Below are positions 10,765 through 21,800 of a stretch of DNA of 64,000 nucleotides, in pieces (positions within the stretch are counted from its first letter, which is position 1; each line of letters starts with the position of its first letter). The DNA is from Phlebiopsis flavidoalba (lineage: Eukaryota; Basidiomycota; Agaricomycetes; Polyporales; Phanerochaetaceae): the NCBI GenBank assembly GCA_035772785.1, contig JAOCPU010000021.1, positions 464,494-528,493 on the forward strand, read 5' to 3'. A model generated the notes under the pieces. The model saw only the letters and a list, made by a program, of their open reading frames with translations. It ran no database searches and was not told where the DNA came from. The position numbers and the translations under genes were made by a program.

Positions 10765-13700
10765 GTTGTTTCAATGGCCTCGGGCCTATTTAGGTCGCCC
10801 GTGTGGTGTTAGTATAGTTCAGGCCGACCTAGTCGTAAGGAAAATCGCATGTATGAGCTGGCTGTTCCAGGGGCTCATGAACGTTTGGTTGAAGTGGCGT
10901 CGAGGTGGCCGCACTATCCACCGCATGTCGGTTCGATTCGCAGGAAATGAACCGGCCACCGAACCAGTCCCGTGACCGTTATCGGCGCTCTGGTGGAGGG
11001 GGTGGGAATATAGCTGTAGTGCTGTCTAATTGGCTGGATGGCGAAGTGCGCGTGTATAGCACAGGATGCGCGAATAGGTGCCAGTGCATACACGATCGTA
11101 GGCGTTGTGAAATGCGAACGATTGGGGGTGGCGTACCCAGGGAACGGTCTGATGAAAGCCACCGTGCCAGCTTGGTGTACCATCGGGTGCCCGATGCGCT
11201 TATAGGCACAGTTAGGCACGTGTGGTACGCCGCTTGCAATGAGATCGTGGTCGCCGCGGCCTGTGAACGCGCGCATGCCGCAAAGGTCGACGGGAACCAG
11301 AAGACGCGATTGAGGACGAGCAGAATCCCACTGTCGACCTTTGACCCGAGATCAGCTCTGCCTGACACCACACGCACCCACGCAGCGAAAGAGATACCCA
11401 CAAAGTAATCTGAGGAGCGAGATATCTACAGTCATGCTTTACAGATCGTATAGCATGGGCAAACCGCCAGTGATGTTCTGTTGTTTGGTGAGAATGAGAC
11501 GAGGGGCGATGCAGTGAGTTCTCACATTTGTTCGAGCTTCCGACGATTTCAGCGCCCAGCCGTTCCTCTTGCCGCGTCCCAAATCCCCTGATAGAGCCCG
11601 CGAATCTGCTCAGGACGCGTTACCTGGCGTTCGGTTCCTTCACCCTGTGAGTCTAAAACTTCATATAGGCACACCGCGCCTTCTCGTCTTGAATGATACC
11701 CGGATCAGGGCCAGCGTAGAGGGGGAGCCGTCGGTGTCTGCAAATGTGCGAGCAAGGATCTATGTTTAAGCCGCATTTTCGACCGTGTTCGAGAGGGTGG
11801 GAGTGGTTGAGGGAATAACAAGACGGAGTGGTGGCTTGTAGGCTGCAAATCTGGAGAGATTCGCTGCGATGGGTTAACGGAGCGAACGATATCAAGGGAA
11901 CGTAGCGGCGGCATCTCTCGTGTCTCCACGCCGAGAGCGGGCTTCTTTCCGCAGCCATTGGTGCGGCAAATTGGGACACGACGTCCAAAACGTCGCGGTC
12001 ATATGTCGGCGAATCGGGATCCCGCGTTCCACAGTAACGCGGCGCGCCCACTTCTAGAATGATGATACTGTGAGATTCTACACCGCGTTTGTAGGAGTAA
12101 GTTGGCATTTACCGCATAGGTAGAGTTATTGCCGCACCGACACTATGGTGAGGTGACTTTCACCGAGGGCGCGAGGTCCGTATGATCTGGTGTGGCGGGC
12201 CTTGAGATAAATGCGGCAAAATACTCAAACATCGTCAGCGTTTTGGGGATGCACGGTAGTGTATGTGCAAGCGTAAAGCGAGATTGTGAGTGGTCGTCTC
12301 TGACAAAGATCAATATTCCACTGTCGCGAGCGTCAGTAGCACAGACGCCTGCCCTAAAGCAGCAAGCGTCTGAACGAAAGAGGCAGGTTTTTGAAGAAAC
12401 GAACGTGGAAAGTCTGCAGTCACGCTCGAACCTCCAGCTCTACGCAGAGGATCAGTTGTGGGGCCATTTTAATTGGTGAAAATGGCCTACCTCTGCTGCT
12501 CAAATACGACAGATAGTCTTCTAGCATCCTCAACGACTTGACTATTCTTCTCTATTCTCTCGTAGTCGGACATTGGCTTCCCACAATACGACTTCCCGGC
12601 TTTCTCGCGCTTGTCCAGTCGACACCTCGCCGTCGCCAGGCACTCTTTAACCACTTGCTATGTGCGCAACATTCAAGACCTCTCCGATAATCTGCGCATT
12701 ACGCCGTGAGCGACTACAGTTTCGGGGATTATTCGGTACCCACTGATTTGACGTCGTTCCTTCCCCATCGTAAAGGGCTGTTCTTCACAGACGAAATCAG
12801 CGTTTCCGTTGCTCGTCCGTCTGCCAAAGCTGCGTGGCGAGCAAACGATGGCTTCCTTCAGGGCCTTTTACTTTGATTCGACCGTCCCACATTGGTAAAT
12901 ACGCCGAGTTTCCCCCTCCCCAGCGTTGAACTTCGCTGAAACGAGCTTGTTCTGGGGCAGCACGACAAGCTTTTTTGGATGCCTGTGGCTAATCCGTACA
13001 TCTGTGATCAAGGAGAAACGCTCGTAGAGACAATTATTTGTCATGCCACGCACCCGGGATTCACCAGACCCTACCTGGAAGGGCCGTTACCTTGAGGTGA
13101 CCGTTTGGGCTGGTAGGGTGAGTCAGACGGGCACAGTCCAAGGTGGGTGACTTGCTCCTACGTACAAAGCCGCGCAAGGCTGACCTCTTGTCTTTCAAGC
13201 TGCGACTGCATCGGCCACAGGCAGGTCAGGCGGGCCTCTACCGTGGGGACTGGCCGTCATAGGCTACAAAATGCCTCACCTCACGCACCACCACGGCCCT
13301 CGCGGTGCTTTTGGAACCGGACGCGCTGCTGATTTTGCGTGTGTCTCCTAGGGATGATGAAATTGGCCCTGGGTCTCGCAGCAAGCTTCTGCACGACGCA
13401 CATGAGCTGCAGCCGGTCTCGCGTCTCCCCCGGAGGTCCAGCCGATGTCACAGGTGCACATCCTGCAGGTCCTGCGCTCGTATCACTCCTGGCCATTGCG
13501 GCACGCACCGTCGCGCGAACGCACATCCTCGACCGCTCTTCCACGGCTGGCTCCCGTCCGGACCGTCGCGCGACGCCACACCGCAGCAGAATCAGGAAGA
13601 GCGGATGTGCCCCTGCGCCCGTCAGAAGGGTGTTCTCGTATCTGTTGGATCCGACAATAGCACGAACAGGCCCTCGTGCACCCCCCCGCCAAGCGGGCAC

Positions 13701-14480
13701 AGCGTGGTGACCCACATGGGGGGCCGCCCCGAGAAAACCGCAGGGGTCGCCGCCCCCACCGCTACGCACGATACACGCATCGCAATCGCGTCCCGGCGCA
13801 GCGGACGCAGAGCCCATTCGCCGAGCGAGCCCTGCGCGCATCCTCGCCGTGCCCGCATATGTGCAGCCCCAGGGTCCGCCGCCGCTCGAGGACGCGCGCA
13901 CGCTTCCGCTTCGCTGTCAGCAGGGCCCGCCTCGAACACGCCCTTCTGATGTGCTCGCCGGTGCCCGTCTGCACCTGCCGCGTATGGGCTCCTCGCCTGC
14001 CGTGCTCGCCCTGCGTTTTCGTCATCCGGCGCGCGCGAGGAGAAAGCCCCGGCGCGTCCGTCGTGAGCCCCACCGCTCCATCCTCGCCTGGGCCCGCTCG
14101 ACCCTCGGCGAACCCGGACACGATCGCGGCGCGAGCCCAGCCGTGTGCGGCCCCCATTCAGTGCGCGGTACGAGGACCCTCGCCTTCTTGCGCTTCCCGA
14201 GGCTGACACGCATACAGTTTCTACCCCGCACAAGTCCCTGCTTTGTGGGGTATCTTTCAAAATCGATCCTCGCGCCGTGTGTGCTGCTGTTCCTCCGTGC
14301 ACGCACGCACCTGGCCCCGCGCGCGCCGCCGTGCGCGCCGCTGCGGGGCCGTATGTGCCTGAGCGACGCGTCCGTGGGGTCGTGTGGCTGACGTGACGCG
14401 TGCCGTTGTGGCCGCGACGATCGATGTGGGGGGGTGTACATATATATTTCGAGACCAGCATACGGGATAATACATGTATA
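10765..14480. other. 3.7 kb without an identifiable gene
   Basis: No conserved motif found on either strand. Open frames of 120-210 codons exist (for example about 10905-11408 plus, 11653-12108 minus, and overlapping frames on both strands at 13280-14400), but they have no recognisable motif or splice structure. From about 13.3 kb the sequence becomes very GC-rich, where stop codons are rare and open frames occur in every reading frame. A gene with no close relative in my memory could be hidden here. Confidence 0.35.
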
Positions 14481-14493
14481 CGACAGCTATAGC

Positions 14494-14575
14494 AGTCTTT
14501 CCGGAGATATTCGAGAACAGATTCAGATGTGTACCAGTCTTTCCGGAGATATTCGAAAGGAGATTCGGGTGTACG
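14494..14575. repeat. Two tandem copies of a 42-base unit
   Basis: The block AGTCTTTCCGGAGATATTCG starts at 14494 and again at about 14536. The rest of each unit (ending in a GATTC-G-TGTAC-type stretch) is also shared with a few mismatches. It lies just 3' of the stop codon of the dienoyl-CoA reductase gene, so it is probably in the 3' untranslated region. Confidence 0.7.
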
Positions 14576-14576
14576 T

Positions 14577-15888
14577 TTACAGGCGCGGCGCCAGGAAGCT
14601 CCGCATACTCGCGGGATCGAGCACCGACTGGGGGTAAGGTAAGGCAGCCCGGGGATGCGGAGGTGCTCGTTGCCGCCGTCGACGACGATGGTCTGGCCGG
14701 TGATGAACGCGGCGGCGTCGCTGAAGAGGAAGACGGCCGCGTTCGCGACGTCGCGCTTGTCGCCCATGCGCCCGGCGGGGATGAGCGCGACGCCCTGCTG
14801 GCGCCCGGCCTCGCCCTGCGTCGTGAGCCGGTCCATTCCCTCTGTGCCCCCGATCGGGCCGGGTGCAATGACGTTCGAGCGCACGCCCTGGGTGCAGGCA
14901 AGTGTCAGTGCTGGGAGGAGCTGCGCGCGCGCGGACTCACGTGCGGGCCTTCTTCGACGGCCAGGACCGCGGAGGCTGCAGCGGAGACGGCGGTCAGAGT
15001 GCTGGTGAGTCAGCTCGGCGGGGGAGAGAGCACGCACTCGCATCCACCGCGGCCTTAGCAGCCGAGACGTGCACCTGGTTTAGGGCGTTCCTGTGGGAGC
15101 GGCGCGAGGAGTCAGAGGCGAGGACCGCGCCGAGAGAGGGAGGACTGACCCCTGTAGTGGAGGGTAGCGCTGACATGTATGTACGCGCCCTTGGAGGCCC
15201 TGACGTGGGGAAGCGTGGCCTTAATTGTGTTGTAGGTTCCAAGCTGCTCGAGGGCGTCAGCGGTGGGAGGCTCGGGGGCCTCTGTGCAGTACATACGCTG
15301 TCGATCTCCAAAACGGTGCGGAACGCGTTCTCGGAGAGGCCTGAGATGGGAGCCAAAAAGTTGCCCGCGGCACCTATTGCCATGTGTGCCGTGAGAAGGG
15401 CCCGCTGGCGTGCGGACGCGTGGGAGGGGGCTGCGTACCACAGATCACAAATCAATGCGCCCGTATTTCTCGAGGGTCTTCGCGACGGCGTCCTGGAGGG
15501 CCTTGGGCTGCCTCACATCTGCCTGAACGGGGAGACAGCTTTTCCCAGTCGCGCGCGCGAGCTCGTCCGCGGAGGCAGTTAGGCGGTCCATCCTGGCACG
15601 GACGGCAACCCGCGTCAGAACATGGCGCGACAGAGAACAAAGTAGCGGTCCGCGCACTTTCTGCCCACTATCGCTGCGTTCGCACCGTGCCGCATCTATT
15701 AGTCGATCAGCCCTCGGGGTGCCCTGCGCTCGCAAGCGGGGCTGAATGGACTTACCACCGCGCGTGTCATCTCCTTGCAGATGCCGGAGCCTCCCCCGGT
15801 GCAGAACAGGACTTTGGCCCTCGAACAGGCCGTCCCTGAACACGGCCGTCGAGTCCACGACGGGCACGACGAATGGCTGCTGGGACAT
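14577..15888 (-). CDS. sps19: Peroxisomal 2,4-dienoyl-CoA reductase (SDR family)
   Basis: Short-chain dehydrogenase that uses NADPH to reduce 2,4-dienoyl-CoA esters, needed for beta-oxidation of unsaturated fatty acids in peroxisomes. It starts MSQQPFVVPVVDSTAVFRDG at 15888. The cofactor loop TGGGSGICKEMTRAV is followed by an intron (donor at 15755), then MRHGANAAIVGRK, MDRLTASADELARATGKSC, ICGAAGNFLAPISGLSENAF, HVSATLHYRG, HVSAAKAAVDA, NVIAPGPIGGTEGMDRL and ITGQTIVVDGGNEHLRIPGL. As in the peroxisomal DECR2/Sps19 group, the usual SDR YxxxK is replaced by a variant that keeps the lysine (SAAK). The product ends SMRSFLAPRL; PRL fits the peroxisomal targeting signal type 1 consensus. About six introns are inferred, one after each block. 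Frame breaks include an extra C in FEGKVLF and a duplicated CTTAC before PQSVLDP. Confidence 0.9.
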
Positions 15889-17199
15889 CTCTAGCTCACA
15901 GGTTGTTTTTTTCGTGCGCACACGCGGGGCCAGATCAGAGCTCGGCGGGCACGCAGGTCGACGCGACAGTTATAGTGACGAACTGGGCAGGGCTGATTCC
16001 TGAACCGGCGCCGGGCGGTAGCCGGATTGCCGGCAGACCCCGCCCCAGTGCCAGGCGGCGGCGCCACAACGCGGCGCTCAGCCTACGCTGCTTACGCTCG
16101 CGCGGGCATCACGCGAAACATATTAAATCGGCCGTGGTTGGCTCGGGGCGTGTTGGCGCGCGCGCGGCAGGGCCCTCGCAGCGTGATCGACGCGGCCTTG
16201 GAAATACTCAATATTCTGCGGGCTCGATCGCTCAGCGGCGGGCGGCCTGAGGCTCGCGGCAGCGACTGATCGGCCGGCGGTCGCGCACCCAAGGGAACCC
16301 CCCCTAGGCGCGGTAGGCAGCGAAACGCGAGCAGAGTTGCTCGGTGCGTCTGCGTGCGTGTGAGCTGCAACTTGGGATCTGCTTCTAAGACGTCAGAATT
16401 ACGGTTTGCTCGCGCGACTAGGTTCGCGGCGGAGTCGTACAGCGCGACCACTCTAACCTTGTCTGCCAAACCCAGGCGGCAGGAAGGCTCCTGGGCAGAG
16501 TCGTGGGCGTGCAGGTGGGGTGTGTGTGCAGGCTGGCCGCCCCGGCTGGGCTGCGCGCGCTGGGAGAACGTGCTTGTGCTCAGCCGTAGCACTGACGACG
16601 CCGACGCGCGGGCTTTTTCTTTTCGACCTTGCGCGGTGCCCATTGGCCGCACACGCCTCCTATGTTTTCCGAGGCCACAGAAACGTGTGTACCCCCCGAA
16701 CCCGGCTGAAATTCGCGCGCGCCGCGACTGACGACGCTGCAGCACTCCTCGCGCCGGCCGCAGAGCCCTCCGGCACGGTTCGAGGGCCAACTGCGTCCGA
16801 GGGCATACGCCCCGCCAGCGGCCCAATTGGCTGCGCCCTCGCCTAAACAGCGGCCGCCTCTGCGTGCCCGCACTCGTCGCGACGCCACGTCGCCCCTCTT
16901 ACGGAAGCTGACACACAGGCACCCCAGAAGCCCGCGCACGCGATCATATGCAGCGCGCGCAGCGTGCGCGGTGGCCATCAGCGCGGCGCGGGTCGCTGCC
17001 ACTGCGGCACGCGAGCAGCTGGCATCACGCCTCGGCGTGCGCCCGGGGCGCGTGACGGGTGCATTGCGAGGAGAGCGTGGATTGCGGGCGGGTTTATTGT
17101 ACAGACAGCGTATTAGGACACGACGAGGGGACACGAGAGCAAGCAAAGGTCCGGGGGGGCTGGTAATACACACAACAGCAGGCACGGGTCACCGGGTTA
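15889..17199. other. GC-rich spacer between reductase and HMG-box genes
   Basis: About 1.3 kb of high-GC sequence. Open frames of 200-240 codons on both strands overlap each other and lack any recognisable motif, as expected by chance at this composition. It probably holds the promoter of the reductase gene and the 3' end of the HMG-box gene. Confidence 0.35.
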
Positions 17200-18854
17200 T
17201 TACAAGGGAGAAAAGAGAGATGTCACCAAGAGAGAGAGAAGAGAAGGAGGGAAGGAGTCAGCGCGGTCGTCCCCCAGAACAGCTGCGACGTACACGCCGC
17301 ACGCGCCTGCGCCTGCGCTCGCACGGCGGGCGGCTGCTCGCCCCGCCATACGCCGCCATCTCCGCGCGTCTCGCCGCGCCCATAGCCAGGATGTGCGCCC
17401 ACCCGCTCCGCCCGCATACGGCGCGCCACCACCCCCGCATACCCCTGGCGCGCAAAGTACTCGGGCGCGTGCGCACCCGCACCGGCGACGCGGGCGCGCG
17501 ACCCTCGGCACTGCGCTGCTGCGGGCTCGCCTGCTGGGGCGGGTAGAACGAGCGAGGCGGAGCGTGGGGAAGGGCCGAGCCCGCGGGCGCGTAATGCGGC
17601 CGTGCTGCCGCCTTGCTGGTGCCGCGCGCCGCCGCCGCCCGCCGGAGCTGCTGCTCGTCGCGCTGCTGCGCGGAGCTCGACCGACGGGCGGTGCGGCACC
17701 TGCGGCGAGAAGCTTTCCGGGGCGTTGTTGTTGTTGTTGTTGCGTGGGCGGCGGCGCGCGCGTGTGCGAGCGGGGCGGGGGGAGGCCCGGCCAGGACGAG
17801 CGCGGGCGCGTCGGGGCGGTGGCGCGCGTCCCAGAAGGCCTGGGGCGAGTTGCGCGGGGCTGCCTTCGTGTGCACGCTCTGCGCGGGTGCTCGTGAGGCG
17901 CGCGGCGGAGTAGGCGCGCCCATGCGCGTGCGCGACGGTCTCTGCGAGCGACGGGGATGACATCGCAGGCAGCGGCGTTGAGCGCGCGCCTGTGCGGGAG
18001 CGGCTCGTCGGCGCCGTGGTGCCGACGCGGGCGGCGGCGGCGGCGGCGCGGGCAGGCGCGGGGCGTGGCTGTATTGGCTGCCTGCAAAGTCCGGCGGCAT
18101 GTATGTGTAGGAGACGCGGCGTGCGCGGGCAGGAAGGCTTCGCTGCCCTCATACAATGGGAATCCTGGTCCCGCGCCAGGCCGATAAAGATACGGCGCCG
18201 CGGTATTATCGCGAGGATCATCCATGTCCACAGGCGATGTATCGTCGAGCGAGGCGTCGTCTGTATCGCCTCGACAGAGTGGTCTGTGGGAGATTAGTGG
18301 GTCCTGGTCCGCCTTTCGCTTTTTACGCGAGTTATTGGGCCGACGGCGGTAGACGTAGTCCGGATATTTGTTGTTGAAGTTGTCCTTGAGCTTCTTGGCC
18401 TGGTCGAGGTAAAACTTTTTCTCGGACTGGGGAGGCGCAAGCTGGTGTGAGCACGGGGCACACGAGGGCAAGAGAGAGAGAGCGCGCAACTGACCATCTC
18501 CATTGCGTTCCACTCCTTGCTGAGAATCTTGCTGATGTCTCCCCGTGCGCATCATCTGGTTGGCGGGCGGATATCTGGGGCCGCCGCTTGCGCGCAAAGA
18601 TCATGAACGCGTTCATGGGACGTTTGGGAGGTCCCGTCCGGGTTCAGAGTCTGGCGACGTCAGCGCGAGATGTGGGTCCTCTGGGGCGTTATGAGGACGC
18701 ATGCACCACCTAACAGGATGCGAATGAGGCTCACCGGGCATGTCGAGGTCGTTTCGCTCTCTGTGCAGACACAGGTGAGTACGGTGGGCAGCAGAGAGGC
18801 GGGCGGGCGGGATACCTTCGCCGTGACGGGGACGCGGGCGGTGTCTTCGGGCAT
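17200..18854 (-). CDS. HMG-box transcription factor
   Basis: A DNA-binding protein with one HMG box (MATA_HMG/SOX-type), probably nuclear. The box begins PKRPMNAFMIFARKRRPQIS (about 18630-18570), continues ANQMMRTG, then DISKILSKEWNAMEM across a frame break. An intron with GTCAGT donor (about 18438-18498) follows, then SEKKFYLDQAKKLKDNFNNK and YPDYVYRRRPNNSRKKRK, a basic tail that may act as nuclear signal. The proposed start at 18854 (MPEDTARVPVTAK) requires two small upstream exons and is tentative. The C-terminal half is low in complexity, rich in Pro, Ala, Gln and Arg, and includes a CAA-repeat Gln run near 17730. Its frame and end are uncertain: three frames stay open to 17200-17258. Related basidiomycete HMG factors act in mating and development, but the target of this one is unknown. 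Confidence 0.75.
17724..17742. repeat. TTG/CAA trinucleotide microsatellite
   Basis: Six consecutive TTG units on the plus strand. On the minus strand, within the HMG-box gene, this is CAA repeated (a Gln run in the favoured frame, Asn or Thr in the others). Such runs vary in length and are prone to frame error. Confidence 0.85.
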
Positions 18855-21800
18855 GGCGCGGGGCTGGTGATTGATTGGACTGGCGGCGGGTAGTGGCTCA
18901 TGCGGGCCGCGAGGATGGATGGGAGGAGGCGTGAGGGAGCCAGCGGGAGCGAGTAGCAGGGAGGCAGCGCGTAATGAGGGGCGGATAGGCGCATGGGCGT
19001 TTAGCAGCTGAGGACGATCGGTGGTTGTCGGATTTGGCTGGCAGGGTCGTGCGGGATTGGAGGCCGTGGCGAGGACTTTTGAGGGCTGGGGAGAGACGTG
19101 GTTGGAAGCGTCCGCCAAGCCTTCGAGAAAATAGGCCTTCACGGCGGTTTTTTCGTGCGTACACGATCACATCGCGAAGAAGGAGAGCTGGGAAGGCATC
19201 CGAGCACCCCCTTGCAACCACTCAAAAACCGCCGGGCTGAGGCACGACACAGGCGGTCCCCCAGTCGAGCCAGGAAATGCCCCGCCACTGCACTCCAGCA
19301 CATCGGATCCGACAGCCCAGTTTGCCTTTTTCGACCTATTCCAACAAGCTGGTTCCCCACCCATCCGGCTAGCGTCGCCCAACACGGCGCCAGCAGGCGG
19401 CGCTCGCGGGGGGTTATAAGAGTCCCATGATCCTGGAGGCCCTGGCCAGGCCGCGTGCTGCGTCATCCGCGGGGGGCGGGTGGCGGCGACCACAGAGCAC
19501 TGCTGTGGCGGCGATCATTCGACGGACCAGCAAGCAGCGAGCAGCGACAACGTCGCCGACACCACCCCACCGGACAGTGCTGGCAGCTGGCGACGACCGC
19601 CCAACCACGACGCCCACCACCCACCACCACCACCGCAGCGCCCGCGCCGTGGGAGCCATAGGGTCCGATCTTCCGATGGCTCTTCTGGAGGGCAGCACAG
19701 TGAATGATTGACCGCTGATTCGTTCGAGTCTTCCCACCGTCCTCGGGCATCCGCCAGGCGACAGAGACCGCCGACCGCGACCGCCGACCCGCGACCGTGA
19801 CCACGCCCCGCTGCCCCCGCCACCTGAGCCCCAGCCGTGCCGCGTCGCCGCCCGTCCGGTGGGGGATTTACCTCGCGTGCACAGCCCGCCGCCGCACTCG
19901 GATCCCACGCGCGCGCCGCGGGAGCTCGCTGCCGCGGCGGGCGAGGGCGCCCCCCGAGGTTCTCGCTCGTCGGCCCTGTGACGCCTAGCCCCCGCCCGCA
20001 GGCCAGCGTGGGCGTGACATATACGCGGCGGCTGTGCACGCGCGCGCGCGCATCGCTGCAGCTAGCTGGCATGCAGAGCAAATCCCCAGATCGCAGCAGC
20101 CGCCCCCGCATCTGCCGATCTCAGATCCACCATCACGCGGACGTCCGAAGCGGACCCTGCCCTCGGCCGCCCCAGGCCGCCCGCCGACGTTTGTCTCAAC
20201 AACTGCCCGGCGCATGGCATTTCGTCCAGGCGACATTATGCGTCAGGGCTGGCTGCACCATCAGACACTCGCGCTGCTCGACGTACGGCCGCTATGGGCC
20301 ATTGCCTCGCACACACAGCTGCACGGTTATCGATGTCCTCCATCTCTGGACGGCCGCGCATCATCCGCGTCCGTCCCCTGCTCGTCCGCCTCGAAGCACG
20401 CTCGTATTCACCGCTAATTCTACCTTAATTATTCATCGATGACTTCAGCCCCTGCGGCCTCGCGCGAAGCAGCGCTGTCTGCTATGGCAGGGATGCGCGG
20501 ATCGCGCTTCCAGATGCATGTTTGTGAGCACGCCCCGTTTGCGCATGCATTAGCAAAAGGCGAGCCCCCTGCCTCCCGCGCGCGCGCGTTTGCAGACCTT
20601 GCACCCCGGCCAAGAGGCAGCCTCGGAGCGCCGTCCCGCGTGAACGCGGCCGGTTCTTTTTAGACACCGGCCCGGCGCCCCCTCTCGGCACGGGCAAAAT
20701 CTCGTGAAGCACGCCTGCAGGCGACCACTTCCCGCTCGCGCCCGATCAGATGTGGCGCACGAGGAAACTTGTCGGAGCGGATCGCCCATGTCGTCGTCGC
20801 TAGTGCAACCCGCGCGCGCCCCATTTTCGCCGCTGTCCGACCGCGCTCGCGCGCACGCACCGAACACAAGGGGGGCACGTTGGCAGGAATGACGGTGCAG
20901 GGGGTTCACGCAAGGGCAAAAGCGAGGCTGTGGTGGCCCCGGGACGAGAAGGTGACACAGCGAGCCATATTGTGACGGGCCCTCTCTAGTGTGTGTGTGT
21001 GGACAGTTCTTTTTGGTGTGGTCGCTGAATCACTCCAGCGCAACGAGTGCTAGAACCCCATCGGCGAGGGGCTACGCGAACCGCGGCCAAGCGCCTGAGA
21101 TGCATCGCGCAGGCGAGGTCAATGGGGCGCAACGCCGCCGGGGGACCTCTTCACAGCGCGCGGCGAAATGCACCGGGAACGCGCGGGACCAGTGAACCCG
21201 CCCCTGCGGCCACCAATTCCCGCCAGCACGCACGCCGCCGTCGTCGTCTGCGTTGCGCGCCGGCCACACGTCGTGGTCACCGCCCGACGACCCGCAGGCC
21301 CGCCCCGCTGCCCTCGCCCGCGCCGTCGGCCCCCGCCACACAGCTCGCCAGTTGCCAACGCTTATCGCTCGTTAGGCATATTCCCAGACAGTGGGAGTCC
21401 TCCAAATCCTTTATAGCTGAGCCATCAACGCAGTGCCTTCTCATAGCCGATAAACGTCACTTAACTCCTACCACACCTCCCAACCTCAACACCGCCCCCG
21501 TCAGTCTTTTGCCCCGTCCACTCACCCCGCCAGCATCCGACCCGCGCCTACACGCCGCCGCGCTGAATGGCCAGACTGGGCGACGCCCGCTCCACGCCTG
21601 AATAGCAACAATCACGCCGCGTACGCCGACTCCAAATTGGCCCGCGCGTAACCTTCCTTCGCCGCATTCAGTCAGTCGCGACTCGCGCGCATGGCAACGG
21701 TGATAGGTTTTTGTGCGATCGTTGTACGACGTAGGGTGACGCCTGCAGCGCCCTTCGCGGCTGGAAGGGGCGCAGCGAAGCCCGCGCCTCGACCGTGCGG

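Noticed and set aside
10915..10945. B-box-like GGTTCGATTCGC near 10929
   Set aside because: No A box at the right distance and no complementary acceptor ends.
13281..15043. Long open frames (up to 473 codons) on the minus strand over 13.6-15.0 kb
   Set aside because: They overlap open frames on the other strand, have GC-driven composition and run out of frame through the true reductase exons, so they are chance frames.
17200..18597. Single 465-codon open frame as one exon of the HMG-box gene
   Set aside because: The HMG box itself is split by an intron and a frame break relative to this frame. The tail stays open in three frames, so the open frame alone does not define the protein.
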